42,524 nt of DNA from Arenimonas metalli CF5-1 (GTDB lineage Bacteria > Pseudomonadota > Gammaproteobacteria > Xanthomonadales > Xanthomonadaceae), in the NCBI RefSeq assembly GCF_000747155.1, contig NZ_AVCK01000002.1, positions 1 through 42,524 of the forward strand. The letters run 5' to 3'. The notes under the pieces were generated by a model. The model had not been told where the DNA came from, ran no database searches, and saw only the letters and a program-made list of their open reading frames with translations. Made by a program: the position numbers and the translations under genes. The first letter of the stretch is position 1; every line of letters begins with the position of its first letter. Of the stretch, positions 17,434 through 26,836 are shown piece by piece.

Positions 17434-17439
17434 GAAAAA

Positions 17440-18117
17440 TCACCCCCCCCGGGCGGACGCGACAGCAGCACGCATGCGGGCGATCACGTCGGCGTAGTCG
17501 GGGGCGTTGAAGATGGCGGAGCCGGCGACGAAGGTGTCGGCGCCCGCCGCGGCGATGGCGGCGATGTTGTCGGCCTTGACGCCGCCGTCGATCTCCAGCC
17601 GGATCGGCTTGCCCAGCTTGTCGATGCGGTCGCGCACGCGCTTGAGCTTGTCCAGCGCCGACGGGATGAAGGCCTGGCCGCCGAAGCCGGGGTTGACCGA
17701 CATCAGCAGCACCAGGTCGAGCTCGGGCAGCACGTAGTCCAGCACGTCCAGCGGCGTGGCGGGGTTGAGCACCAGGCCGGCCTGGCAGCCGTGCGACTTG
17801 ATCAGCTGCACGGTGCGGTGCACGTGCTCGCTGGCCTCGGGATGGAAGCTGATGATGCTCGCGCCCGCGGCGGCGAAGTCGGGGACGATGCGGTCCACCG
17901 GCTTCACCATCAGGTGCACGTCGATCGGCGCGGTGACGCCGTGCTTGCGCAGCGCCTCGCAGACCAGCGGGCCGATGGTGAGGTTGGGCACGTAATGGTT
18001 GTCCATCACGTCGAAGTGCACCCAGTCGGCGCCGGCGGCGAGCACGTTGTCCACTTCCTCGCCCAGCTTGGCGAAATTGGCGGACAGGATGGACGGGGCG
18101 ATCAGGCAGGACGACAT
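17440..18117 (-). CDS. rpe: Ribulose-phosphate 3-epimerase
   Basis: 225-residue TIM barrel interconverting ribulose-5-P and xylulose-5-P. Signatures: [31 protein letters not shown] (metal-binding His and Asp), [24 protein letters not shown] and [11 protein letters not shown]. The ATG at 18117 is the family start; 66 further in-frame codons upstream are spurious. Its last codons run through an eight-base C tract on the plus strand (17443-17450). It is monocistronic between a repeat block and a divergent barrel gene. Confidence 0.96.
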   Translation of the reverse strand: MSSCLIAPSILSANFAKLGEEVDNVLAAGADWVHFDVMDNHYVPNLTIGPLVCEALRKHGVTAPIDVHLMVKPVDRIVPDFAAAGASIISFHPEASEHVHRTVQLIKSHGCQAGLVLNPATPLDVLDYVLPELDLVLLMSVNPGFGGQAFIPSALDKLKRVRDRIDKLGKPIRLEIDGGVKADNIAAIAAAGADTFVAGSAIFNAPDYADVIARMRAAVASARGG

Positions 18118-18316
18118 GGCGGGACCCGGCAGCGGCGGGCGCGGCCCGCGGACGGCCCATTCTACCGGGCCAGCGACGCGGGCCGGGGCCGCCGTGGGAG
18201 CGACGCCGCCGGGCCTCGCGGGCGCGACCCGGGCCCTGCATCCGGCGGCCCCTTTGGGTGCGTAGGGGCAGAGGTCGGAGACAGCCGACGCCCCTTTGCC
18301 CAGGAGTCCCCCCACG
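18118..18316. other. Divergent rpe/barrel-protein intergenic region
   Basis: 199 nt. On the plus strand a stem-loop (AGGGGC 18264-18269 with GCCCCT 18290-18295, GTCGG 18274-18278 with CCGAC 18285-18289, AGAG bulge) lies in the leader of the barrel gene, just before its CAGGAG ribosome site at 18301. No convincing promoter hexamers. Confidence 0.4.
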
Positions 18317-19144
18317 ATGAAGACCTCCCTCGCCCTGCTGATCAGCCTCGGCCTCGGCGCCGCCGGTGCCGCCCAGGCCCAGTCCCCCTGGAACGGCGCC
18401 TACGTCGGCGGCCACGCCGGCCCGTCCACCCAGGCGGATGCCCGCGGCGAAGCCATCCTGTTCGACACCAACCTCGACGGCGCCTTCGGCGACACCGTGC
18501 GCACCGCGGCGGGCGCGAACGCGTTCTCGCCCGGCTTCTGCGGCGGCGGCGCCAACGGCCCCACGCCCGCCAGCGGCTGCCGCAGCAACAGCGACGACGA
18601 CAACGACGACTACGGCCTGCGCCTGGGCTACGACTGGCAGGACGGTGCCCTCGTCTACGGCGTGCTGGGCGAAGTGGCGCGCGGCGGCCTCACCGACAGC
18701 GTCGCGGCCTTCAGCACCACGCCGGCCTTCTACACGATGCGGCGCGAGCTCGAGACCAGCTATGCCCTGCGCGGCCGCGTCGGCTTCAGCTTCGGCGACG
18801 ACCGCAACCTGCTCTACGCCACCGCGGGCTACGCCTGGGCGTCGGTGTCCAACGACTTCAGCACCAGCAACGGCGTCAACACCTTCGTGGCCAACGGCGA
18901 CAGCGATGCCTCGGGCGCGCAGTACGGCGTGGGCTACGAGCGCCGGCTCGGCGAGGCGTTCTCGGTGGGGCTGGAGTACCTGCGCACCGACTTCGAGGAC
19001 GAGGACTACCGGGTGCGGGCACAGGGCCCGGCGCCGGCCACCAATCCGTTCCTGCTGGTGAATCCCAACGGCACCGACTTCCGCCGCGGGAACAGCGACA
19101 TAGAAGTCGAAAGCGTGCGGCTGACGCTCAACTACCGCTTCTGA
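18317..19144 (+). CDS. Outer-membrane beta-barrel protein (OmpA/Omp25-like porin family)
   Basis: 275 residues. Signal peptide with cleavage at AAQAQS (about residue 21), the N-terminal motif [11 protein letters not shown] seen in small eight-stranded barrels, alternating strands ([51 protein letters not shown]) and a final aromatic residue (LTLNYRF) as required for BAM insertion. There is no OmpA peptidoglycan-binding domain. Two cysteines (GFCGG, SGC) flank an acidic loop [11 protein letters not shown] 18317 has CAGGAG. Adjacent to the sortase locus but separated by rpe and repeats, so a functional link is not supported. Confidence 0.82.
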   Translation: MKTSLALLISLGLGAAGAAQAQSPWNGAYVGGHAGPSTQADARGEAILFDTNLDGAFGDTVRTAAGANAFSPGFCGGGANGPTPASGCRSNSDDDNDDYGLRLGYDWQDGALVYGVLGEVARGGLTDSVAAFSTTPAFYTMRRELETSYALRGRVGFSFGDDRNLLYATAGYAWASVSNDFSTSNGVNTFVANGDSDASGAQYGVGYERRLGEAFSVGLEYLRTDFEDEDYRVRAQGPAPATNPFLLVNPNGTDFRRGNSDIEVESVRLTLNYRF

Positions 19145-19189
19145 GCCACGCGGCGCCGCGGGTGGGACGGCCCTTCCCCTGGGGCCGGC

Positions 19190-19513
19190 CTACTTGCGGC
19201 GCTGCTTCTGGATGCGCTCGTAGGCGGCGTTGATCTCGCGCGCCTTGTCCTCGGCCTGCTGCCGGATCTCGGGCGCCACGCCGCCTAGGCGGTCGGGATG
19301 GTACTGCGCGATCAGCCGGCGGTACGCGCGCTCGACCTCGGCCTCGCTGGCGTCGCTGGTGAGGCCGAGGATTTCGTAAGGGTCGTACTTCTTGCGGCGG
19401 AACCAGTCGGCGTCCAGCGCGTGGCCCAGCAGCAGGCCCAGCGCGGCGCCCGCCGGATGGCGCAGCAGCAGCCAGCCCGCCACGAAGCCGAGCAGCTTGC
19501 CGTAGTACCTCAT
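19190..19513 (-). CDS. Membrane-anchored J-domain protein (mini-DjlA)
   Basis: 107 residues. The N terminus [17 protein letters not shown] ... GLLLGHALD is strikingly like the glycine-rich transmembrane dimerisation segment of E. coli DjlA, followed directly by a J domain (YDPYEILGLTSDASE to the end) with HPD at 72-74. The central TerB-like domain of the 271-residue DjlA is missing, so this is a TM-plus-J protein. It would recruit DnaK to the inner membrane. ATG 19513 overlaps the stop of the cytochrome gene (ATGA), so the two are co-translated. Confidence 0.85.
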   Translation of the reverse strand: MRYYGKLLGFVAGWLLLRHPAGAALGLLLGHALDADWFRRKKYDPYEILGLTSDASEAEVERAYRRLIAQYHPDRLGGVAPEIRQQAEDKAREINAAYERIQKQRRK

Positions 19514-19827
19514 CGCTGGCCCCCGCCGACGAAGCCGGGCTGGGCCGCGTACCAAGCCGCCAGCGCCTCGATGTCGCGCGGCTGCAGGGCGTTGGCGAGG
19601 CTGGTCATCGGGACCTGCTGGCGCTTGCCGCTGCGGTAGTCGGCCAGCGAGCGCTCGAGGTAGAGCCGGTCCTGGCCGCCGATGTGCGGCGTGCCCGGCG
19701 CGCGGCCGGTGCCGTCCTCGCCGTGGCAGGCGACGCAGAGACCGAGCTTGGCGGGCTTGGGCGGCAGGGCCGGGGCGGTGGCCGGGGCCGCGAGGCTGGC
19801 CAGCAGGAGCAGGGCGGGCGTGGTCAT
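19510..19827 (-). CDS. Small secreted c-type cytochrome
   Basis: 105 residues. Signal peptide ([13 protein letters not shown]), one haem site CVACH (31-35) and a likely axial Met in VPMTSLA (M74), with the [15 protein letters not shown] segment common in class I cytochromes of the c4/c553 type. A periplasmic electron carrier is expected; the partner is not visible. The stop overlaps the J-domain gene start. Confidence 0.88.
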   Translation of the reverse strand: MTTPALLLLASLAAPATAPALPPKPAKLGLCVACHGEDGTGRAPGTPHIGGQDRLYLERSLADYRSGKRQQVPMTSLANALQPRDIEALAAWYAAQPGFVGGGQR

Positions 19828-19885
19828 GGGCCGGATTCTAGCAGCGCGTCCTGCGTGTACGGCGTCATGGCCGGGCCGCCCGCCT

Positions 19886-19891
19886 TACAAT
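19886..19891 (+). promoter_or_regulatory. purC: Possible purC -10 box
   Basis: TACAAT, five of six to TATAAT, 31 nt before the GTG start of purC and just outside the divergent cytochrome gene. The -35 hexamer is weak. No PurR-like operator recognised. Confidence 0.4.
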
Positions 19892-19921
19892 GGCGGCCTC
19901 CCCCGTGCCCGCGAGCCCGCC

Positions 19922-20818
19922 GTGCCCACCACCCTGCACACTTCCGACCTGCCCGGCCTGACCCTGCTCCACCGCGGCAAGGTCCGCGACGTGTACGAAC
20001 TGCCGGGCAACCGCCTGCTGATGGTCGCCACCGACCGGCTGTCGGCCTTCGACGTGGTGCTGCCGGACCCGATCCCGGGCAAGGGCGAGATGCTGTGCCA
20101 GATCAGCAACTTCTGGTTCGACAAGACCGCGCACCTGGTGCCCAACCACCTTACCCACGAGGACGTGGCCAGCGTGCTGCCGGCGGGCGTGGACCCGGCG
20201 CTGTACGCGAAGCGCGCCGTCGTGACCAAGCGCCTCAAGCCGGTGCCGGTGGAGGCCATCGCCCGCGGCTACCTGATCGGCAGCGGCTGGAAGGACTACC
20301 AGCGCTCGGGCGCCCTGTGCGGCATCGCCCTGCCCGCCGGCCTGCAGCAGGCTCAGCAGCTGCCCGAGCCGATCTTCACCCCGTCCACCAAGGCGGCCGT
20401 GGGCGACCACGACGAGAACGTCAGCTTCGCCCACGTGGTGTCGCTGGTCGGCGCCGACCTGGCGATGCAGGTGCGCGACGCGACGCTGGCGATCTACCGG
20501 TTCGCGGCGGCGTATGCGCTGGAGCACGGCATCATCATCGCCGACACCAAGCTCGAGTTCGGCCTGGACGAACACGGCGTGCTGCACGTGATGGACGAGA
20601 TGCTGACGCCGGATTCCTCGCGCTTCTGGCCGGCCGACCAGTATCGGGTCGGCATCAGCCCGCCCAGCTACGACAAGCAGTTCGTGCGCGACTACCTCGA
20701 GACCCTGAACTGGAACAAGACGGCGCCCGGCCCGAAGGTGCCGGCCGAGGTCATCGAGGGAACGCGCCGCAAGTACGCCGAAGCCCTGGACCGCCTGGCC
20801 GACCTGCGCCTGGACTGA
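19922..20818 (+). CDS. purC: Phosphoribosylaminoimidazole-succinocarboxamide synthase
   Basis: 298 residues, the long bacterial/yeast-like form. ATP-dependent joining of aspartate to CAIR in purine synthesis. Signatures: [14 protein letters not shown] (ATP loop), [37 protein letters not shown] and [10 protein letters not shown]. The start is GTG 19922, since no ATG precedes the conserved RGKVRDVY segment in a suitable place; the ribosome site is weak. Confidence 0.93.
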   Translation: MPTTLHTSDLPGLTLLHRGKVRDVYELPGNRLLMVATDRLSAFDVVLPDPIPGKGEMLCQISNFWFDKTAHLVPNHLTHEDVASVLPAGVDPALYAKRAVVTKRLKPVPVEAIARGYLIGSGWKDYQRSGALCGIALPAGLQQAQQLPEPIFTPSTKAAVGDHDENVSFAHVVSLVGADLAMQVRDATLAIYRFAAAYALEHGIIIADTKLEFGLDEHGVLHVMDEMLTPDSSRFWPADQYRVGISPPSYDKQFVRDYLETLNWNKTAPGPKVPAEVIEGTRRKYAEALDRLADLRLD

Positions 20819-20876
20819 TGCCGGGCCCCGGGGGCGGGGCTATGATGGGCCGTCCCCGAAACCCCGGAGCACGACC

Positions 20877-21380
20877 ATGGCCACGTCCCCCGACCTGATC
20901 GATACGCCCGACCCGCGGCGCCCGGTCGACCGCTGGCTGTCGAGCTATTCAGGCGACCACGTCAACCCGACCAACCAGTCCATCCACCTGCTGTGCGTGC
21001 CGGCGATCGTGTGGTCGGTGACGGCGGCGTTGTGGGTGGTCCCGGTGCCGACGGCACTCGTGAACCAGGGCGCCTGGATGGCGGTGGGCATGTTCCTGGC
21101 CTGGGCCTGGTACTGGCGGCTGTCGCGGCCGCTGGCGATCGGCATGCTGGTGGTGTTCGTGGCCTTCGGCTTCCTCAACCGCGCGCTCTGGATGGCGCTG
21201 GGGTCGCAGGGTTTGCTCTGGCTGGCGATCGGCGTGTTCGTCGTGGCCTGGATCGGGCAGTTCATCGGCCACAAGATCGAAGGCCGCAAGCCGAGTTTCC
21301 TCACCGACCTGAGCTACCTGCTGGTCGGACCGCTGTGGACGCTCGACAAGCTCTATCGCAAGCTCGGCTGGCAGCACTGA
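20877..21380 (+). CDS. Mpo1-like/DUF962 membrane protein
   Basis: 167 residues, four hydrophobic segments. The conserved family residues are present: SSYSGDHVNPTNQSIHLLCVP (H28, N30, H37) and GHKIEGRKPSF (H132, E135). In yeast, Mpo1 (YGL010w) is a Fe2+-dependent dioxygenase that alpha-oxidises 2-hydroxy fatty acids, and these histidines are its likely metal ligands; transfer of that activity to the bacterial protein is inference. CGGAG lies upstream of the ATG, and TATGAT at 20841-20846 is a possible -10. A REP-like pair follows the stop. Confidence 0.85.
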   Translation: MATSPDLIDTPDPRRPVDRWLSSYSGDHVNPTNQSIHLLCVPAIVWSVTAALWVVPVPTALVNQGAWMAVGMFLAWAWYWRLSRPLAIGMLVVFVAFGFLNRALWMALGSQGLLWLAIGVFVVAWIGQFIGHKIEGRKPSFLTDLSYLLVGPLWTLDKLYRKLGWQH

Positions 21381-21393
21381 CTGCAAAAACGAA

Positions 21394-21458
21394 TGTGGGA
21401 GGGGCTTCAGTCCCGATGCCCTTCACCGAAAAGCATCGGGACTGAAGTCCCTCCCACA
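21394..21458. repeat. REP-like inverted pair after the DUF962 gene
   Basis: Arms 21394-21419 and 21433-21458 (26 bp, one G/A difference) in inverse orientation, GTGG head, hairpin GGGRC-TTCA-GTCCC. The single difference gives a G-U pair in one hairpin. It sits between convergent genes and may terminate both. Confidence 0.85.
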
Positions 21459-21477
21459 GGTCGAACGTGCTGCCGTA

Positions 21478-21984
21478 TCAGCCGGCCATCGCGGCCGCGC
21501 CGACGCCCATCATGCCGATGATGATGCCGATCACGATGCTGGCCACGAAGCCCAGCACCACCATCGCCACCAGGTACAGCAGCGACACCAGGCAGGACCG
21601 GCCGTAGCCGATGGCCTGGCCGGTCGGCGACTTGATCAGCAGGTTGATGAAGAACGCGGTGATGAACAGCGCCGCGAGCAGGCTCACGCCCATGATGCCC
21701 AGCGAGGCCATCATCATGCCGGCCGCCGCCGCCTCGTTGCCCATCGAGGCCGGATCGGTCATGCCGGCACCGACGCCCATCACCATGGTCAGCGCCATTT
21801 GGATGATGAAGCCCACCACGCCGGACAGGAACACCACCAGGATCGACTTGCCGTAGCTCGGCGAGAAGCCCTGCAGCAGGCGCACGCTGAACTTCAGGAT
21901 CAGGCCACCCACCAGCAGGCCCAGCACCAGCATTACCGCGAAGATCACCAGGATAATGCCCCCCAGGGCAGCCATCTGTTCCAT
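21478..21984 (-). CDS. Four-helix membrane protein of unknown function
   Basis: 168 residues, Gly-, Met- and Val-rich, with four predicted membrane segments (about 5-30, 48-70, 92-118, 132-160). There is a Met cluster between helices 2 and 3 (TMVMGVGAGM, AAAAGMMMASLGIMG). No recognised domain. ATG 21984 is chosen because GGGGAGAG precedes it at good spacing; ATG 21999 is possible. It may be a small channel-like or stress membrane protein, but nothing in the context assigns it. Confidence 0.7.
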   Translation of the reverse strand: MEQMAALGGIILVIFAVMLVLGLLVGGLILKFSVRLLQGFSPSYGKSILVVFLSGVVGFIIQMALTMVMGVGAGMTDPASMGNEAAAAGMMMASLGIMGVSLLAALFITAFFINLLIKSPTGQAIGYGRSCLVSLLYLVAMVVLGFVASIVIGIIIGMMGVGAAAMAG

Positions 21985-22106
21985 TGAAACTCTCCCCATT
22001 GGATACTCGGATGCGCGTTGCGCCCGCCGACTCTGCCCGAGCGCCGCGCCAGCGGCAAGCCATCCCGCGCCACTTGCCTTCCCACTCCCCCGCATCGGTA
22101 ACCGGC

Positions 22107-22994
22107 ATGCCCCTCCGCGACTTGCTCCTGGCGCTCCTGGTGTGCGTGGCCTGGGCCGGCAACTTCCTGACCTCGGCGCTGGCGCTGCGCGAGATGCCGC
22201 CGCTGCTGTTCACCGGCCTGCGGCTCGCGCTGCTGGCGCTGCTGCTGGGCGCCTTCCTGCGCCGCCCGGCGCCGGGCCAGTGGCCGCGGCTGCTGGCGAT
22301 CGCGCTGTGCATGGGCGTGCTGCACTTCGGCCTGAGCTTCTGGGCGATCAAGCTCGCCGGTGACCTGTCCTCGCCGGCGATCGTGATGCAGAGCTACGTG
22401 CCGATGTCGGTGCTGCTGGCCTGGGCGCTGCTGGGCGAGCGCTTCGCATGGCGCACCGGCACGGCGATCGCTTTGAGCTTCGGCGGCGTGCTGGTGCTCG
22501 GCTTCGACCCGCTGGTGCTCGACAACCCCGAATCGCTGGTGCTGATGCTGGTGTCGGCGTTCTTCCTCGCGGTCGGCACGGTGCTGATGCGGGGCCTGGG
22601 TGGCGTCGATCGCTACGGCATGCAGGCCTGGACCGCCGTGCTGGGCGTGGGCCCGATGCTGGCGCTGAGCCTGTGGCTGGAGCCGGGCGGTTTCGAGGCC
22701 ATCGCGGGCTTCAGCGGGCAGGCGTGGTTCGGCGTGGCCTACGCGTCCATCGTCGCGTCGCTGCTGGGCCACGGGATCTACTACTCGCTGGTGCAGCGCC
22801 ACGCGGTGGCGAAGGTCATGCCGTGGCTGCTGCTGACGCCGGTCTTCGCGGTTGCGCTCGGGGTCCTGGTCTGGGGCGATCGCCCGGGCCCGAAGCTGTG
22901 GCTCGGCGGGGCGATGACCCTCGCCGGCATCCTGCTCATCGCCCTCCGCAGCCTCGCCAAGTCCCGTCCCGTTCCTACCCCCGAAGAACTTTAG
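22107..22994 (+). CDS. EamA-family (DMT superfamily) transporter
   Basis: 295 residues, ten hydrophobic segments in two EamA repeats. First repeat: LLVCVAWAGNFLTSALAL, PPLLFTGLRLALLALLLGAF, ending near LLGERFAWRTGTAIALSFGG. Second repeat ends with TLAGILLIAL. The APAIVMQSYVPM-like segment SPAIVMQSYVPMSVLLAWAL is typical of YdcZ/RhaT-like metabolite exporters. The substrate (often amino acids, purines or thiols) cannot be read. ATG 22107 has a weak ribosome site. Divergent from the small membrane protein. Confidence 0.85.
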   Translation: MPLRDLLLALLVCVAWAGNFLTSALALREMPPLLFTGLRLALLALLLGAFLRRPAPGQWPRLLAIALCMGVLHFGLSFWAIKLAGDLSSPAIVMQSYVPMSVLLAWALLGERFAWRTGTAIALSFGGVLVLGFDPLVLDNPESLVLMLVSAFFLAVGTVLMRGLGGVDRYGMQAWTAVLGVGPMLALSLWLEPGGFEAIAGFSGQAWFGVAYASIVASLLGHGIYYSLVQRHAVAKVMPWLLLTPVFAVALGVLVWGDRPGPKLWLGGAMTLAGILLIALRSLAKSRPVPTPEEL

Positions 22995-23024
22995 GGCGTG
23001 GCGCCGGCGTCACCGCCCACGGGC

Positions 23025-23055
23025 ACAAAAAGAAAGGCGGGCCGAGGCCCGCCTT
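23025..23055 (-). terminator. Rho-independent terminator of the DUF1302-MMPL operon
   Basis: On the minus strand, an AAGGCGGGCC/GGCCCGCCTT stem (23034-23055) is followed by a T-rich run (complement of AAAAAGAAA at 23026-23034), 25 nt after the MMPL stop. Confidence 0.85.
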
Positions 23056-23079
23056 CCAAAGCTTCCGACGCAGCAGGGG

Positions 23080-25575
23080 TCAGAGCTTGGCGACCCAGTC
23101 GTCCTTTTCGCGCGGGCGCAGCAGCCAGCGGCACAGCGCCGGCAGGAAGATGATCGCCGCGACCATGTTCACCACGAACATGAAGGTGAGCATGATGCCC
23201 ATGTCGGCCTGGAACTTGAGGTCGGAGAAGATCCACATCGCCACGCCCACGGCCAGCGTCAGCGCCGTGTAGAAGATCGCGATGCCCGTGGTCTTGAGCG
23301 CCACGAAGTAGCTCTCCGCGACCGTCCGGCCCTGCAGCATCGACTCCCGCATGCGCGCGAAGATGTAGATGCCGTAGTCCACGCCGATGCCCACGCCCAG
23401 CGCCACCACGCACAGCGTGTTGACCTTCATGCCGATGTCGAGCTCGACCATCAGCGAATGGCCCAGCTCGGTCACCAGCACCAGCGGCGCCAGCACGCAG
23501 AGCGCGGCCAGCGGGTTCTTGAAGCTGATCCAGCACATCACGAACACCGCCGCGTAGAGCAGCATCAGGATCATGTGCTCGGACTCGCGCACCGTGTCGT
23601 TGGTGGCGGCGGCGACGCCGACGTTGCCGGTGGCCAGGCGCAGGTTCACCTGGTCGGAGGTGAACTCCGGGTTCTCGGCGGCCTGCTCGGCCAGCTGCAG
23701 GCGCAGGTTGCCGGGCACGTAGGCGTCGTTGGCCTCGCGGAACTCCTTCACCGCCGCGACCACGCGGTCGATGGTGGTGGCCTGGTGGTCGGAGGTGAAG
23801 ATGGTGATCGGGATCGCGCTGCAGTCGGCGTTGAGCAGGCCCGAGTCGGTCTCGAAGCTCTGCGTGGCCTGGCGCAGCGTATCCGGGTCGCGCGGGAGGA
23901 CGCGCCAGCGCACCGAGCCGTCGTTCCAGCCGGCGTTGACGATCTTGGCCGCGGCCGGCAGCGTGATGACCTGCTCCACGCCTTCCACGTTCTCCATGTG
24001 CCAGGCGAACCGGTCGATGGTCTCCATGGCGGCGAAGCTGGTGGTGCAGGCCGACGGCGCCGCCTCCGCGATCACGTTCATGATGTCCACGCCCAGCGCG
24101 AAGCGCTCGGCGATCAGCACCGCGTCCTGGTTGTAGCGGGCGTCCGGGCGCAGCTCGGCCACGCCCTTCTGGGCGTCGCCGATCATCACCTTGTTGCCGT
24201 GCTGCCAGGCGAAGAACCACACCACGAGGCCGATCAGGATCACCGCCGCGGCCGGGCCGGGCTTGGACAGGCGCGACAGCGCCGCCCAGATCTTGTCGAA
24301 GCGCGTGAGCTGGCGCAGGCGGAACTCGCGCTTGCGGTCGATGTTGCGCAGGCGGGTGTAGCTCAGCAGCACCGGCAGCAGCACCAGGTCGGTGAGGATG
24401 GTCAGCGCCACGCCGACGGTGGCGGTGATGGCCAGCTCGCGCACCATGTCGATCGGGATGACCATGATGGCGCCGAAGCCGATGCAGCCGGCGATCAGGG
24501 CCACGGTGCCCGGCACCAGCAGCATGCGGAACGACAGGCGCGCGGCCTCCAGCGGATCCACGGCGTCCTTGGCGCGGGCGCGCAGCTCCTCGACCGTGCC
24601 CTCCTCCAGGCCGCCGAAGAAGATCTCGCCGCGGAAGCGGTTGATCATCTGTTCGCCGTGGCTCACCGCGATCGCGAAGATGAGGAAGGGCGTCAGCATG
24701 TTCATCGGGTCGATGCCGAAGCCCATCAGCTTCAGCGCGCCCAGCATCCACACCACCGACACCAGGGCCGCGGCCACGGTCAGGCTGGCCAGCTTCACCG
24801 AGGTGGAGTAGAGGAACAGCAGCAGCCAGGTGAAGGCGATGGTGACCGCGAAGAACTTGATGACCGAGCGCGCGCCGTCGCTGATGTCGCCGACGACCTT
24901 GGCGAAGCCGATGATGTGGACGGTGTGGTTCTCGTCCTCGTACTTGGTGCGGATGGCCTCGAACTGCGCCGCCACTTCCTGGTAGTCGACCTTGTTGACG
25001 TCGCTTTCCGGGATCAGGTCGGCCCAGATCATCGCGCCGGACCAGTCCTTGGCGACCAGGCGGCCGACGATGTTGGCCTTGACGATGTTGCCGCGGATGG
25101 CCTGGAAGTCCTCGGGCGTGGACTGGAAGCCCTCGACGTTCGGGGTGAAGGTCTGCGGGATGACGTTGCCGCCGGACAGGCCGTCCTCGACCACCTCGAT
25201 GAAACGCACGTTCGGCGTGAACAGCGAGCGCGAGCGGGCGTCGTCGGTGGAGTCGAGGTTGATGACGTCGTTGGTGACGTTCTCCAGGGTCTTCATGAAC
25301 TCCTGGTCGAACATGTCGCCGTCCTTCGCGATCACGGCGACCAGCACGCGGTTGGCACCGCCGAACTCGGCCTCGTAGTCCTGGAAGGTCTGCATGTACT
25401 CGTGCTGCAGCGGCACCTGCTTCTTGAAGCCGGCGTCGACCTCGAGTTGCATGGCGAAGTAGAGCATCGCCACGGTGATCGCCGTGAAGACGATCAGGAC
25501 GAGCGGCCGGTTGCCGAAGACGATCTTCTCGGCGAAACGGGCGAAGGGGCCGGGCTGGGCGTTGGGCAGGCTCAT
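23080..25575 (-). CDS. MMPL/RND-family envelope transporter
   Basis: 831 residues. Twelve-helix RND layout: TM1 about 26-43, a large periplasmic loop (45-235), five-helix block (about 235-410), a second single helix (VILIGLVVWFFAW), a second loop and a final helix block. The RND motif GVGIGVDYGIYIFARMRESM and its first-half equivalent IAVSHGEQMINRFRGE carry charged membrane residues expected to pass protons. It resembles the MMPL/Patched-like exporters of lipids and other hydrophobic compounds rather than AcrB. Last gene of a four-gene transcript (10 nt after the Ycf48-like gene) and followed by a terminator. Probably moves a hydrophobic substrate with its DUF1329 and DUF1302 partners. Confidence 0.9.
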   Translation of the reverse strand: MSLPNAQPGPFARFAEKIVFGNRPLVLIVFTAITVAMLYFAMQLEVDAGFKKQVPLQHEYMQTFQDYEAEFGGANRVLVAVIAKDGDMFDQEFMKTLENVTNDVINLDSTDDARSRSLFTPNVRFIEVVEDGLSGGNVIPQTFTPNVEGFQSTPEDFQAIRGNIVKANIVGRLVAKDWSGAMIWADLIPESDVNKVDYQEVAAQFEAIRTKYEDENHTVHIIGFAKVVGDISDGARSVIKFFAVTIAFTWLLLFLYSTSVKLASLTVAAALVSVVWMLGALKLMGFGIDPMNMLTPFLIFAIAVSHGEQMINRFRGEIFFGGLEEGTVEELRARAKDAVDPLEAARLSFRMLLVPGTVALIAGCIGFGAIMVIPIDMVRELAITATVGVALTILTDLVLLPVLLSYTRLRNIDRKREFRLRQLTRFDKIWAALSRLSKPGPAAAVILIGLVVWFFAWQHGNKVMIGDAQKGVAELRPDARYNQDAVLIAERFALGVDIMNVIAEAAPSACTTSFAAMETIDRFAWHMENVEGVEQVITLPAAAKIVNAGWNDGSVRWRVLPRDPDTLRQATQSFETDSGLLNADCSAIPITIFTSDHQATTIDRVVAAVKEFREANDAYVPGNLRLQLAEQAAENPEFTSDQVNLRLATGNVGVAAATNDTVRESEHMILMLLYAAVFVMCWISFKNPLAALCVLAPLVLVTELGHSLMVELDIGMKVNTLCVVALGVGIGVDYGIYIFARMRESMLQGRTVAESYFVALKTTGIAIFYTALTLAVGVAMWIFSDLKFQADMGIMLTFMFVVNMVAAIIFLPALCRWLLRPREKDDWVAKL

Positions 25576-25585
25576 TGCTACTCCG

Positions 25586-26791
25586 TCACTTCGGGCGGTA
25601 CAGGTCGGCGCCCTTGTCGCCGATCACGAGGTATGCGGCGTCGTCCACCGGCAGCACGCCCGACAGCAGCGGCGTTTCGCCGGTGCCCATCTCGTAGGCG
25701 GTGGCGGTGAACGGCGTATCGGCGTCGGGGCGCGTCAGGATGGCGCCGTTGGCGCCGACCAGCACCGCGCCGCCGCCGGGCAGCGCGTGGCCGCCCATCA
25801 GGCTGGTGGTGATGCCGGTCTCGACCTCGGTCCAGGTATCGCCGAGGTCGCGGGACTCGAGCACGTTGCCGCGCAGGCCGAACACCAGGATGTGGTCGTC
25901 CTCCCACGTCAGCACGCCGAACATCGAGCCCTCGTAGGGCAAGCGCTTGCTTTCCCAGGTCTCGCCGCCGTCGCGCGAGCGCATGAAGGTGCCGCGCTCG
26001 CCGGCGATCACCAGCGCGCCGGAGCCGGCGCGGGCCATGGCGTTGAGGTGCGGGTCGGACTCGGCGTCGAGCATCAGGTCGTCGTCGCTGAAGGTCCAGT
26101 CGTCGGCCTCGGCGACTTCATCGGACGCGGGTTCGGGCTCGGCCGGCGCATCGTCGGCGGCACCGCCCAGCACGCTGCGCGGGGTCCAGGTGACGCCGCC
26201 ATCGCTGGTGACCAGCATCAGGCTGTAGGCGCCGATCGCGAAGCCGTTGCGCGCGTCGGTGAACAGCAGGTCCATCACCGGCACGCCTTCGCTCGGGTCG
26301 ACGAGGTCGTAGCTCCAGGGCGCGGCGCGACGACGGGTCCAGGTCTGGCCGCCGTCGGTGGAATGGACGATGACGCCGTCGTGGCCGGCGGCCCAGAGCA
26401 CGCCATCGGCGGTGGCGATCGTGGTGAGCGTGGCGCGGGTCGGCACCTTGGCCTGGGTCCAGGCCTGGCCGTCTTCCGAGACCAGGACATGGCCGCGTTC
26501 GCCCACGGCGAAGAAGCCGGCATTGGTGCGCACCACGTCCAGCAGCAGCGAGCGGCTGGCGCGCGGCAGGATCTCGGCGTCGAGCAGCACCGGGTCGGTG
26601 GCGGCGACGGGAGCGGACGGCTCGACGGAGGCTTCCGGAGCGGCGTCCAGGCCGGGGTCGGCTTCGGCCGTCTCGGCGGCAGCCTCCTCGGCGGGAATCT
26701 CGGGCTCGGGCGACTGCGCGGACAGCGGCAGCGCCAGGGCCAACAGCAGGGCGCCGGTCAGGCGCGAACGACGAAGGGGGATCGCTGGCAT
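25586..26791 (-). CDS. Secreted Ycf48-like/BNR-repeat beta-propeller
   Basis: 401 residues. Signal peptide (LTGALLLALALPLSAQ), an acidic/Ala-rich linker (EIPAEEAAAETAEADP), then a propeller with at least five Asp-box (S-x-D-x-G-x-x-W) repeats: SEDGQAWT, STDGGQTWT, TSDGGVTWT, SRDGGETWE and SRDLGDTWT. Ycf48 itself assists photosystem II assembly in phototrophs; here the fold is probably a periplasmic assembly or docking factor for the neighbouring transporter. ATG 26791 has GGAGGAAG; ATG 26818 has no ribosome site. An acidic insert (DEVAEADDWTFSDDDLM) interrupts one blade. Confidence 0.88.
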   Translation of the reverse strand: MPAIPLRRSRLTGALLLALALPLSAQSPEPEIPAEEAAAETAEADPGLDAAPEASVEPSAPVAATDPVLLDAEILPRASRSLLLDVVRTNAGFFAVGERGHVLVSEDGQAWTQAKVPTRATLTTIATADGVLWAAGHDGVIVHSTDGGQTWTRRRAAPWSYDLVDPSEGVPVMDLLFTDARNGFAIGAYSLMLVTSDGGVTWTPRSVLGGAADDAPAEPEPASDEVAEADDWTFSDDDLMLDAESDPHLNAMARAGSGALVIAGERGTFMRSRDGGETWESKRLPYEGSMFGVLTWEDDHILVFGLRGNVLESRDLGDTWTEVETGITTSLMGGHALPGGGAVLVGANGAILTRPDADTPFTATAYEMGTGETPLLSGVLPVDDAAYLVIGDKGADLYRPK

Positions 26792-26836
26792 TTCTTCCTC
26801 CACCTGGGCCCGCGCCATTCGCGGGCCCCTGAACGC

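Noticed and set aside
17212-17439. CRISPR-like array in the CGCGGAT repeats
   Set aside because: The units are about 8-10 bp and contiguous, in inverted arms, with no spacers and no cas genes.
18317-19144. Barrel protein as the missing PdsO partner of the sortase locus
   Set aside because: It has no OmpA-like peptidoglycan-binding domain, and rpe and a repeat block separate it from the locus.
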